NCBI GenBank assembly: GCA_966080355.1
Contig: CBHROW010000016.1
Location: forward strand, 1 to 28,059
Direction: 5' to 3'
DNA from: Chryseosolibacter sp966080355
GTDB lineage: Bacteria; Bacteroidota; Bacteroidia; Cytophagales; Cyclobacteriaceae
Length of the DNA: 28,059 nt
In this document: piece after piece, positions 14,752 to 21,578 of the stretch
Position numbering within the stretch: the stretch's first letter is position 1
How the letters are laid out: the number at the start of each line of letters is the position of its first letter
Made by a program: the position numbers and the translations under genes
Notes under the pieces: generated by a model
Seen by the model: the letters and a program-made list of their open reading frames with translations, nothing else
Told to the model about the DNA's origin: nothing
Databases searched by the model: none

Positions 14752-15162
14752 CTACGCCTTGAAGATCTTGGACAGGAACGATTTCTTTTTTGAATGAATG
14801 TTATCGAGCGCAGTTCTGAGCCTGACAAGCGATGCGGAATTTTTGATGATGTATTCGTCCGCGCCATTTTCCAACACCTCAGTTTTGATCTTATCGTCAT
14901 CCAGTGACGTATAGTAAATGACGGGAATCGATTTGTATTTTTTCCGGATGGCTTTCAGGTAGTCAAGGCCGTTCTTGTCTTTCTTATCGTTGAAGAAGTG
15001 ATCCAGCACCACCGCAAAAGGTTTTTCTTTGAGATGTTCGAACATGTCGTCAGGATCGAGGAACGTGCGCACTTCATAGTTCCCGAGCATCTCCTCAAAA
15101 TGTACTTGCAGAATTTTTTGCTGAATGGGATTATCTTCAACAACAAAAACGAGATTCTTCAT
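14752..15162 (-). CDS. Single-domain response regulator (REC only)
   Basis: 136 residues: one receiver domain with acidic E9 and D10, phospho-acceptor Asp54 (VVLDHFF), Thr85 in YYTS, and Lys107 in EYIIKNS. A short basic tail (SKKKSFLSKIFKA) follows and there is no output domain. Such CheY-like proteins act by protein contact or in phosphorelays. The start is ATG 15162, directly at the first beta strand; the frame extends 11 residues upstream without merit. The gene faces the end of the 7TM histidine kinase gene (gap of four bases), which makes that kinase its best candidate partner, although convergent arrangement means separate promoters. Confidence 0.93.
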   Translation of the reverse strand: MKNLVFVVEDNPIQQKILQVHFEEMLGNYEVRTFLDPDDMFEHLKEKPFAVVLDHFFNDKKDKNGLDYLKAIRKKYKSIPVIYYTSLDDDKIKTEVLENGADEYIIKNSASLVRLRTALDNIHSKKKSFLSKIFKA

Positions 15163-15232
15163 GGGAGGTGGGCTTGTTTGCCTGAATTTACTCAATTAAT
15201 CAAAGTCATAGTACGGCAGTGCTCGATTTAAG

Positions 15233-15261
15233 TTTGCCGGTTTGCTGTATTTTTATCTTTA
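15233..15261 (+). promoter_or_regulatory. Probable promoter of the 68-residue gene
   Basis: TTTG (15233-15236), 17 bases, TATCTTTA (15254-15261; one mismatch). Transcription would start near 15266 and give a leader of about 100 bases before ATG 15367. That leader contains a 24-codon ATG frame (15296-15370) whose TGA overlaps the ATG of the main gene. Confidence 0.4.
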
Positions 15262-15366
15262 CCAATCGCTGGTTACCTCGGGAGACACCTTCCAAATGGA
15301 AATAGTTTTGTTGATGAATTGCTTAAGCGTGCATTTGAGTACCTTGCGCGAGAAACAGGATTCATC

Positions 15367-15573
15367 ATGAAATTCATTGAACTCAAGATCGCTAACGAAG
15401 AAGGGGTCACCCAACAACTTGTGAATGTGGCCAGCATCGGCAGAATTTATCCCAATCCGCAAAGCAGCCGCAAATCCATTGTTGAACTGAATTATCAAAG
15501 CGTCAATGACGCACCGGTTTTTCTGGAAGTGGAAATGCCTTACGAAACGCTGCGTTCGTATTTCGCGAATTAA
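15367..15573 (+). CDS. Small conserved-looking hypothetical protein (68 residues)
   Basis: A short beta-rich soluble protein, MKFIELKIANEEG at the start and VEMPYETLRSYF at the end, with the pattern 'VNVASIGRIYP' in the middle. The layout (strand, NV-x-x-I-x-x-I, strand, then a Glu-rich end) resembles small FlbD-like proteins, which is a loose similarity only. ATG 15367 is chosen because the N-terminal strand starts there; an in-frame TTG at 15319 would add 16 unconvincing residues. Its mRNA probably has a 100-base leader. A perfect inverted repeat right after its stop may end its transcript. Confidence 0.7.
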   Translation: MKFIELKIANEEGVTQQLVNVASIGRIYPNPQSSRKSIVELNYQSVNDAPVFLEVEMPYETLRSYFAN

Positions 15574-15574
15574 G

Positions 15575-15629
15575 TTTCTGATTTCTGATTACAGTATGCC
15601 GACAATGCACACCAATCAGAAATCAGAAA
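15575..15629. repeat. Perfect 16-bp inverted repeat (TTTCTGATT family)
   Basis: TTTCTGATTTCTGATT (15575-15590) and its exact complement AATCAGAAATCAGAAA (15614-15629) are separated by 23 bases and followed by one more ATCAGAAAT unit (15638-15646). It starts two bases after the stop of the 68-residue gene and ends 20 bases before the stop of rsgA. It could terminate both. A related array lies at about 24495-24522. Confidence 0.7.
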
Positions 15630-15649
15630 TTGTAAAATCAGAAATTGAG

Positions 15650-16708
15650 CTAGTACTTGTATTTTTTTCTGTGGGCCTTTGCCTCTTTCGTGATCTTGCC
15701 GAATTGCTTTCCCATCCGCTTCTTCTCATCGGCTGTGACCTGGAACCTTCGCTGCTCTTTTAACAGTTTGATGTAACTGTAGTACACCACCGAGTCGAGC
15801 TCACCGGCAGACATAGCGTCAAGCACAGCACAACCGTTTTCACTGATGTGCTGGCAATCGCTGTATCGACATTTGCCCGCGAGCGCATAGATTGCTGGAA
15901 AAAGTTGATCGTCAGTCGATCCGATTTCGAAGGTAACTCCGAATTCACGCATACCCGGTGTATCGATGATCAATGCCCCGTTCGGTAATTTAAAAAGTTC
16001 GCGCGCAGTTGTCGTGTGCCTGCCTTTCTGATTGAATAAACTTACGACCCCGGTCTCTTGAACTTCGTTTCCCATCATCGCATTCAATAAAGTTGACTTG
16101 CCCACGCCCGATGATCCGATCATGATGTGCGTTTCTCCTGGCTTCATCGCCTGACAAATCTGATCGATCCCGCTTCGTTGTACAGTGCTGCAAGTCATGA
16201 TCCTGATATCGCGCTGAAGCTTTTCGACTTCAGCAACGAACAGCGCAGCATCATCAACAAGATCAGCTTTGTTCAAGATAACGGTCGAGGGAATTTCGCA
16301 GGCCGACATTTGCACCAGGTAGCGTTCAAGGCGCATCATATTGAAATCGCGATCGAGTCCCTGTACGATGAACGCGTGATCGATATTGGTAGCGAGGATC
16401 TGCCGTTCATTTTTAGCACCGGGATTTTTACGACTCAGCATATTTTTTCGCGGCAGCAGATCGACAATGTAACCCATCGTTTCATAGTCGAGAAACTGCA
16501 CCCAGTCGCCAACTTTCGGAAGGTCCTCCTGTGTGTTGCCAAATAAAAGTTTTCCCGACAGCTCGGTTTCTAGCTCACCCGTGTCGGTGACAAGTACATA
16601 CTTAAACCCTTTGATGGAGATCACGCGGCCGGGTTTTGGCTCGGGTGAAAGTGAGATATTTAAATTCCGGTTGAAGTTTTCCCAACCGAATTGACGTAAT
16701 AATGACAT
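15650..16708 (-). CDS. rsgA: Ribosome small-subunit-dependent GTPase A
   Basis: 352 residues. This cytoplasmic circularly permuted GTPase checks and matures the 30S subunit, releasing RbfA during late assembly. An N-terminal OB-fold (about 25-80) precedes the GTPase domain in permuted order: G4 LNKADLVDD, then G1 GSSGVGKSTLLN, then the switch region and G3 DTPGMREFG. The C-terminal zinc module follows with Cys-x4-Cys-x-His-x5-Cys spacing (CRYSDCQHISENGC). The basic tail ends KKYKY. ATG 16708 starts the OB domain; the longer frame to 16801 runs through the leader hairpins. The gene has its own promoter at 16856-16885 and a leader with a small ORF and terminator. Confidence 0.97.
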   Translation of the reverse strand: MSLLRQFGWENFNRNLNISLSPEPKPGRVISIKGFKYVLVTDTGELETELSGKLLFGNTQEDLPKVGDWVQFLDYETMGYIVDLLPRKNMLSRKNPGAKNERQILATNIDHAFIVQGLDRDFNMMRLERYLVQMSACEIPSTVILNKADLVDDAALFVAEVEKLQRDIRIMTCSTVQRSGIDQICQAMKPGETHIMIGSSGVGKSTLLNAMMGNEVQETGVVSLFNQKGRHTTTARELFKLPNGALIIDTPGMREFGVTFEIGSTDDQLFPAIYALAGKCRYSDCQHISENGCAVLDAMSAGELDSVVYYSYIKLLKEQRRFQVTADEKKRMGKQFGKITKEAKAHRKKYKY

Positions 16709-16723
16709 GTAATAAGAAATTGT

Positions 16724-16744
16724 GACTGTCAGTTTTTGACAGTC
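16724..16744 (-). promoter_or_regulatory. Second hairpin of the rsgA leader
   Basis: GACTGTCA (16744-16737) pairs perfectly with TGACAGTC (16731-16724) around AAAAC, ending 15 bases before the rsgA ATG. It sits after the leader terminator, so it would exist only in read-through RNA. It may shape translation initiation; this is inference. Confidence 0.45.
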
Positions 16745-16762
16745 GATTGCACATAGAAAAAT

Positions 16763-16792
16763 GAAAAAAGAAACATCGCTTGAAAGCGATGT
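16763..16792 (-). terminator. Intrinsic terminator inside the rsgA leader (attenuator candidate)
   Basis: On the minus strand ACATCGCT-TTCA-AGCGATGT is a perfect 8-bp stem with a tetraloop (16792-16773), followed by TTCTTTTTTC. It begins one base after the TAG of the 18-codon leader ORF and ends 55 bases before the rsgA ATG. Placed downstream of the promoter at 16856-16885, it would stop most transcripts before rsgA unless the 5' arm is masked, for example by a ribosome at the leader stop codon. Confidence 0.8.
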
Positions 16793-16793
16793 G

Positions 16794-16850
16794 CTAGGCA
16801 ATCATTATTCCGGCAACGGAAGGGCGATATGATGGGATCTGCGTTCTCAT
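16794..16850 (-). CDS. Leaderless 18-residue leader peptide ORF before rsgA
   Basis: ATG at 16850, TAG at 16796-16794, encoding MRTQIPSYRPSVAGIMIA. The ATG is five bases behind a perfect TACCTTTG box, so the transcript should begin at or almost at the start codon. The stop codon is one base from the terminator stem. There is no run of one amino acid as in classic biosynthetic attenuators. I do not recognise the peptide as a known leader. Evidence is positional: promoter, ORF, terminator and the rsgA gene follow one another without wasted bases. It could also be a free-standing micropeptide gene. Confidence 0.55.
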   Translation of the reverse strand: MRTQIPSYRPSVAGIMIA

Positions 16851-16855
16851 CGGAA

Positions 16856-16885
16856 CAAAGGTAAGGAATATTTTTCAGCCACAAA
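16856..16885 (-). promoter_or_regulatory. Strong promoter of the rsgA leader transcript
   Basis: TTTG (16885-16882), 18 bases, TACCTTTG (16863-16856): both boxes match the Bacteroidota housekeeping consensus exactly. Transcription would begin at about 16851, directly at the leader ORF ATG. Confidence 0.75.
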
Positions 16886-16966
16886 GGCATGAAATAGCGA
16901 AGGGCTTTTCGGAATCTTAGCGAACTCCAGCGTACGGCACAAAAATGCTTGTGACAGCCGTATCGA

Positions 16967-17518
16967 TTACTTGCCAGGCGCAGAGGGTGTGGTTACTGCG
17001 ATGCCCAGCTTTTTCAATACGAGATCGGAGATATTGTATTTCTCATCGGCAAACAGCAGGATGTCGCCACCACCGATCATCTGTGGATTCACGATGTAGC
17101 TATATCCATTTTCAATGGCAACATCGTTGATCGCTTTTCCAACTCGTGCGAATACCGGATTGACAAGGTCGTTTTGTTTTTTCTGCATTGCCGTATTCGC
17201 ATCTTGCTGAAACTTTTGAAGATTGTCTTGTAGATAATTGAGCTCCGATTCTTTGTCCTTGCGAATGGCTTCGGGTGCGCCAGACGGAAGCGCTTTATAA
17301 GCGTTGTACTTCGTTTCAAGTTCCTGGGTTTTTGCTTTCAGCTGATTTTGAAGTTGCGTTTCGTAAGTCTTCAGCTCACTTTCGATTTGTTTGTATTCGG
17401 GAAGTTTGCCGAAGATATATTCCCAATCGGCATGACCGATCTTTTGAACCGGTTGGGTTTGGGCCAACGCAGTGACTGCGGAACACACTACAATGAGGGC
17501 GGAAAAAAAGACTTTCAT
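16967..17518 (-). CDS. OmpH/Skp-family periplasmic chaperone-like protein
   Basis: 183 residues. A Sec signal peptide (MKVFFSALIVVCSAVTALAQ) is followed by a short strand (QKIGHADWEYIFGKLPEY) and a long charged coiled coil (about 45-125, with ELKTYETQLQNQLKAK). The small strand-helix segment GYSYIVNP and ISDLVLKKLGI then close the Skp fold. This is the domain order of OmpH/Skp, which guards unfolded outer-membrane proteins in the periplasm. Many Bacteroidota carry several paralogues, so the gene symbol skp is withheld. It ends in Pro/Gly residues (PSAPGK). A weak hairpin lies at about 16933-16962 just past its stop, without a T-run. Confidence 0.9.
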   Translation of the reverse strand: MKVFFSALIVVCSAVTALAQTQPVQKIGHADWEYIFGKLPEYKQIESELKTYETQLQNQLKAKTQELETKYNAYKALPSGAPEAIRKDKESELNYLQDNLQKFQQDANTAMQKKQNDLVNPVFARVGKAINDVAIENGYSYIVNPQMIGGGDILLFADEKYNISDLVLKKLGIAVTTPSAPGK

Positions 17519-17678
17519 GAAATAACGTTTAGGTTAACTGCCTTTAAAGATGATCGAAGGCGCCTAAAAGTTTAATTGTTCTTAAAAATCCCCAATCTTT
17601 TCTGAAACACGCACATTAGCCACGAGTTCATCCGGCATCATCCGTCATGTCATCAACCTGGTTTTTTAATGCGTTCAA

Positions 17679-17731
17679 TCGGCTGAGCCGAACGTTTAAA
17701 CGCAGTAACCCGCAGCAGAAGCCGCGGGCTA
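17679..17731. repeat. Cluster of hairpins downstream of the DUF1080 gene
   Basis: Two stable stems lie 60-110 bases past the DUF1080 stop on the minus strand. One is TAACCCGCAGC-AGAA-GCCGCGGGCTA (17706-17731, 11 bp with G-T pairs); the other is TCGGCT-g-AGCCGA (17679-17691). The palindrome CGTTTAAACG sits between them. No T-run follows, so a classic intrinsic terminator is not shown. Confidence 0.4.
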
Positions 17732-17791
17732 CTTAATAAGAACGTTGCGTTCTCGATTGTCGTATTTGAATTTGACCTTGTGCGAATTCGA

Positions 17792-18577
17792 TTAAAGCTC
17801 TTTGATCTTGATGTTGCGATAGTACACAGGTGCACCATGATCTTGCAGCGAGATTGAACCCACTTTCGATTTATTCCAATCCGGATAGTCAACCCATTTA
17901 CTTTGTTTGTAAGCCTTGTTGTACGCATCGCTTCCTTCATCGAACTCGACAACTTTCTGACCGTTGAGCCAGTGTTCAACATGACCATTGTTGTAAACGA
18001 TCCGTGCCGTGTTCCATTCGCCAACAGGCATTATTTTCTTCGTTGTGTCTGCGGCAAACATGTCGTAGTTACTGCCCACGAGTTGCGCAGGTTTGAGTTT
18101 GCCACCTTTCCAGCCTGCGTCATCCATTACTTGCATCTCCGGACCGGTTTCATAGTCATGCTGGTACTTCGGATTTTCAATCACGTGGTAGATGATCCCG
18201 CTGTTTCCACCTGGACTGATCTTCCAATCGACCGTGAGCTCGAAATTGCCGTACTGTTTTTTAGTCATCAGCGAGCCACCGTTTTTTCCGCTGCCTTCAC
18301 CCAGGCCAGTGCCATCGCAAACGATCATACCTTCTTTCACGGTCCACAAAGGACCGATCGTATCATGACCATAGCGTTTCCATCCATCGAGTGTTTTTCC
18401 ATCGAAGAGCAGCTGCCAGCCACCCGCTTTTTCTTCTTCGGTCAGCGTATTGTTGTTGGCTTCCGGCTGAACAACTTCTGCCCCTTCCGAGGTATCGGAA
18501 TCGGCTTTCTTATTGCAAGAACTGGTCACAAATGATGTGACGAACAACGCGAGTAGAAATACAGATATTTTTTTCAC
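17792..18577 (-). CDS. DUF1080 (3-keto-disaccharide hydrolase-like) lipoprotein
   Basis: 261 residues. The N-terminus is a lipoprotein signal with Cys about 21 (SFVTSSCNKK), then a Glu/Asn-rich linker. From about residue 50 runs the DUF1080 beta-sandwich: GWQLLFDGKTLDGWKRYG, then DWKISPGGNSGIIYHV, EMQVMDDAGW and WNTARIVYNNGHVEHWLNG. These are the hallmarks of the family related to laminin-G/concanavalin folds; some characterised members cleave 3-keto-glycosides, and others bind glycans. It is probably exported to the outer membrane and takes part in carbohydrate breakdown. The start codon is GTG at 18577. No SusC/SusD or glycoside dehydrogenase gene is nearby in the window. Confidence 0.93.
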   Translation of the reverse strand: MKKISVFLLALFVTSFVTSSCNKKADSDTSEGAEVVQPEANNNTLTEEEKAGGWQLLFDGKTLDGWKRYGHDTIGPLWTVKEGMIVCDGTGLGEGSGKNGGSLMTKKQYGNFELTVDWKISPGGNSGIIYHVIENPKYQHDYETGPEMQVMDDAGWKGGKLKPAQLVGSNYDMFAADTTKKIMPVGEWNTARIVYNNGHVEHWLNGQKVVEFDEGSDAYNKAYKQSKWVDYPDWNKSKVGSISLQDHGAPVYYRNIKIKEL

Positions 18578-18618
18578 GTGATTTAGGTTTTGGTTGTCAG
18601 CGAATATACAAAAATCCA

Positions 18619-18888
18619 GGAACCACAGAGATACGGAGATGTACAGAGTCGCACGGAGAAATGAATATGAAGAGAACTTCTGGCTTAGGTACCTAAGCGA
18701 ATGGCTTGCACATGGGCGAGGGTTTTGGAGGATAAAAGCAGTTTGTTAAAGGAAGTAGCATCAGTGACTTCCTAACCAACTGATCTGCATGCCGGCATAC
18801 GGTTGCCTGATTAGATGCGGAAGGGCTCCCTCAGTTAAATATTTTCTCTGTGAAACTTCGTGCACTCCGTTACGTTGTGGTTCTTGCA
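18619..18888. repeat. Intergenic element with inverted ACAGAG-rich arms, copy A
   Basis: The left arm starts GGAACCACAGAG and runs to about 18661 with ACGGAG, ACAGAG and ACGGAG units about ten bases apart. The right arm (18843-18888) is its inverted counterpart, TTCTCTGTG to GGTTCTTGCA. The 180 bases between hold no gene. The arms resemble those of the copy at 21579-21882. The element fills most of the gap between the DUF1080 gene and the metallophosphoesterase gene. It may be a small non-autonomous mobile element or a structured intergenic repeat; target-site duplications are not evident. Confidence 0.6.
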
Positions 18889-18945
18889 TTTCGGATTTAA
18901 CAATTCCGTAATCCACGGCATGGTCTTCCTGTTTTGCAAATAGAT

Positions 18946-18953
18946 TAACTTTG
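18946..18953 (+). promoter_or_regulatory. -7 box of the metallophosphoesterase operon
   Basis: TAACTTTG is a perfect -7 match. Transcription would start near 18958, leaving about 22 bases of leader before ATG 18981. It overlaps the in-frame TTG at 18951, which therefore is not the start. The -33 box is poor. Confidence 0.5.
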
Positions 18954-18980
18954 CATAACCATTGCGAAAAGCCCGAACAC

Positions 18981-19832
18981 ATGGGAAAAAAGAAGCGGGA
19001 TGTTGAGCTTGTCGTGTTGTCCGATGTACACCTTGGCACTTATGGCTGCCATGCGGAGGAGCTTCTCCGCTACCTGAAATCCATCCGCCCGAAGCGACTG
19101 ATCCTCAATGGCGACATCATTGACATGTGGCAATTCAGTAAGCGCTATTGGCCGAAGTCGCACATGCAGGTTGTCAAGCACATCACCGGCCTGCTTACGA
19201 AGAACACGAAGGTCACCTACCTCACCGGCAACCATGATGAAATGCTGCGCAAGTTTGCCGGCTTCAGGCTCGGGTCATTCCGCATCGACAACAAAGTTGT
19301 GGTTCGTGTCAACGGAAAACGTGCCTGGATATTTCATGGCGATGTATTTGACGTCACCATGCAACATTCGAAGTGGCTCGCCAAACTCGGAGCGATCGGA
19401 TACGACACCCTCATCATCATCAACACTTTGGCCAATTGGTGTCTGACGAAGCTCGGTCGCGAAAAGATCTCACTTTCAAAAAAAGTCAAAGACAGTGTAA
19501 AGAGCGCGGTGAAGTTCATCAATAATTTCGAGAAGACCGCTGCCGACATCGCTATCGAGAATCAATACGACTATGTTGTGTGTGGACACATACATCAACC
19601 CGAATACCGCACCATTACTACGGAGAAGGGCTCGGTCATTTACCTCAACAGCGGAGACTGGGTCGAGAACCTCACGGCCCTTGAGTTCGATGGAACCGAT
19701 TGGAAAATTTATCGCTATCTTGAAGACGAGCATGCACGGGCTATTAAACTACCCAGGCGCCTCAGAAATGAGTTCGATCAGGATTACATTTTCAAGGACC
19801 TCGTCAATCAATTCTTAAGTACAAAAAAGTGA
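18981..19832 (+). CDS. Calcineurin-like metallophosphoesterase (LpxH-like)
   Basis: 283 residues. All five metal-binding blocks of the family are present: DVHLG (15-19), GDIID (44-48), GNHDE (83-87), HGD (119-121) and GHIHQPE (202-208). The spacing and the long insert between GNHD and GHIH match the UDP-2,3-diacylglucosamine diphosphatase-like group, which hydrolyses a pyrophosphate bond in lipid A synthesis. Assignment to that exact reaction is not proven, because many Bacteroidota have several paralogues. The protein is soluble with a possible membrane-associating amphipathic region at about 131-152. Its TGA overlaps the GTG of the glycosyltransferase gene by four bases (GTGA), so the pair is co-translated. 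Confidence 0.9.
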   Translation: MGKKKRDVELVVLSDVHLGTYGCHAEELLRYLKSIRPKRLILNGDIIDMWQFSKRYWPKSHMQVVKHITGLLTKNTKVTYLTGNHDEMLRKFAGFRLGSFRIDNKVVVRVNGKRAWIFHGDVFDVTMQHSKWLAKLGAIGYDTLIIINTLANWCLTKLGREKISLSKKVKDSVKSAVKFINNFEKTAADIAIENQYDYVVCGHIHQPEYRTITTEKGSVIYLNSGDWVENLTALEFDGTDWKIYRYLEDEHARAIKLPRRLRNEFDQDYIFKDLVNQFLSTKK

Positions 19833-20830
19833 AAATCCTTTATGCGATTCAGGGCACCGGTAACGGGCACATAGCGCGTGCTGAAGATGTTGTTCCGGTG
19901 CTGAGGAAATTTGGCGACCTCGATCTGTTTGTAAGCGGAGCACAGGCCGACATCCGGTTGCCATATCCGTTGAAGTACAAATCGAAAGGCTTAAGCTTTT
20001 ATTTCGGAAAGGGCGGTGGTGTTGACTTGATCAAAACTTTCAATCGCAACAGTTCGAAAGATGTTTACAAAGAGGTAAAAAATTTCCCGGTGGAAAAGTA
20101 CGATCTTGTCATCAACGACTTCGAGCCGATTTCAGCGTGGGCATGCAAGAGAAAGGGAACACCCTGTGTTGCACTCAGCCATCAGTCCGCGTTGCTTTCG
20201 CCATTGGTGCCTAAACCGAAAAGTTTCGATCCGATCGGAGAGTGGATCATCCACAACTACGCACCCGTTGAAGATCACGTTGGTTTCCATTTTGAAGCGT
20301 TCGACAATAATATTTTCACACCCGTGATCCGTTCACGCATTCGCCAGGCCAATGCAGCAGATCGAGGACATTATACCGTGTACCTGCCGGCTTATGATGA
20401 CAAGAAACTTTTGCCACTGCTCACGAAATTCAAATCTGTACGGTGGCATGTTTTCTCCAAGCACGCGCGAAAACCTTATCACATCGGCCGACTTTCGGTG
20501 TATCCTGTGAACAACGAAGAATTTATCACGAGCATGACAACGGCAAAAGGTATTCTCTGCGGTGCCGGATTTGAAACTCCTGCTGAAGCATTGTATCTGC
20601 AGAAAAAACTTCTTGTCGTTCCGATGAAGCGGCAGTATGAACAACACTACAATGCAGCTGCGCTGAAGCAACTCGGTGTGCCGGTGATGAAAAAGCTCAG
20701 GAAAAAATCGCGCGAGAAAATCGAAGAATGGCTCGACAGCGATAAACGTGTAAAGGTGGAGTATCGCAACATCACAGACGAAGCAGTTGAATGCGCAATC
20801 TCAATGGGCAGATCGAAGCTAAAATCATAA
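19829..20830 (+). CDS. Glycosyltransferase-like protein (MJ1255/TIGR00661-type, GT-B fold)
   Basis: 333 residues. The N-terminal motif GTGNGHIARA (9-18) is the glycine-rich loop of MurG-like GT-B enzymes. The mid region has DLVINDFEP and VALSHQSA. The C-terminal half shows the sugar-nucleotide site CGAGFETPAEALYLQKKLLVVP, followed by the acceptor-side Gln-Asn pattern QYEQHYNA. The family (Glyco_trans_1_3, COG1819-like) has no firmly known substrate. GTG 19829 overlaps the preceding stop by four bases, which fixes the start and shows tight coupling to the LpxH-like phosphoesterase. Together they may modify a lipid-linked sugar; this is inferred from coupling only. Confidence 0.85.
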   Translation: MKILYAIQGTGNGHIARAEDVVPVLRKFGDLDLFVSGAQADIRLPYPLKYKSKGLSFYFGKGGGVDLIKTFNRNSSKDVYKEVKNFPVEKYDLVINDFEPISAWACKRKGTPCVALSHQSALLSPLVPKPKSFDPIGEWIIHNYAPVEDHVGFHFEAFDNNIFTPVIRSRIRQANAADRGHYTVYLPAYDDKKLLPLLTKFKSVRWHVFSKHARKPYHIGRLSVYPVNNEEFITSMTTAKGILCGAGFETPAEALYLQKKLLVVPMKRQYEQHYNAAALKQLGVPVMKKLRKKSREKIEEWLDSDKRVKVEYRNITDEAVECAISMGRSKLKS

Positions 20831-20889
20831 CACCTTCATAATTTTCGAGTAACGCCTGTGTAACCGGTCAATCGTACTTTGATCACGAT

Positions 20890-21573
20890 ATGGGCGAAGG
20901 CAGGAACCTGAGAATATTGGTTGTTGATGATGATCCTGACATTCTTGATCTGCTCGAATACAATCTTGAAAGAGAGGGGTTCAAGGTCAGGACCATCGCG
21001 AACAGTGCCAGGGCGGTACGTGTAGCCACAGAGTTTTCGCCCGATCTCATCATTCTCGACATCATGATGCCGACACCCAACGGCATAGAGTTGTGTCGCG
21101 AACTCAGAAGCATGAAGCGCTTTGAAAGCACAACTATTTTTTTTCTTACTGCGAAGTCAGAGTCATATTATCAACAAGCTGCGTTCAACATCGGAGGCGA
21201 TGATTATGTGGAGAAAATGATGGGCCTTCGATCGCTCACCAATAAGATCAACTCCGTTCTTAAGAAACGTTTCGTTATCCGGAAGCGTAAAATGGAAGTA
21301 TGGGCAGGAGAGATCTGTGTGAGCAGGCGATCAAGCTCCGTAAAAGTTTCAGATCGAGAAATTTCGCTCAATAAAACCGAGCTCGATCTGCTCTTCTTCT
21401 TTGTTCAAAATACAGGCCGTGTTATTTCGGGGGCCAACCTCATAGAATTACTCTGGAGTGAATTGAGGATCTCGGAAAACAAGATCGAGCAGCACGTAGA
21501 CAACCTGAATGCGCGAATTGGTTTAACTGTAATCCAAAAGCTTGCAGGGCATCATTTCCGCTTCAAGGCGTAA
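20890..21573 (+). CDS. OmpR/PhoB-type response regulator
   Basis: 227 residues: a receiver domain (about 6-120) and a winged-helix DNA-binding domain (about 132-227). Acidic D13, D14 and D15, phospho-acceptor Asp57 (LIILDIMMP), Thr88 in FLTAKS and Lys109 are present. The usual Lys-Pro pair is Lys-Met here (DDYVEKMMG), so the cis-proline next to the active-site lysine is missing. The output domain shows LNKTELDLLFFF, VDNLNARIG and the final KLAGHHFRF strand typical of PhoB-like factors. It starts 59 bases after the glycosyltransferase stop and may be read from the same operon. No kinase is adjacent. An inverted-repeat element begins five bases after the stop. Confidence 0.92.
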   Translation: MGEGRNLRILVVDDDPDILDLLEYNLEREGFKVRTIANSARAVRVATEFSPDLIILDIMMPTPNGIELCRELRSMKRFESTTIFFLTAKSESYYQQAAFNIGGDDYVEKMMGLRSLTNKINSVLKKRFVIRKRKMEVWAGEICVSRRSSSVKVSDREISLNKTELDLLFFFVQNTGRVISGANLIELLWSELRISENKIEQHVDNLNARIGLTVIQKLAGHHFRFKA

Positions 21574-21578
21574 ATCCG

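Noticed and set aside
16933..16962. Terminator directly behind the OmpH gene
   Set aside because: A hairpin (TACGGC/GCCGTA with a bulge) exists but no T-run follows on the minus strand.
17903..18535. A 210-codon open frame on the plus strand opposite the DUF1080 gene
   Set aside because: It lies wholly inside a well supported gene on the other strand, has no family features, and owes its openness to codon bias of that gene.
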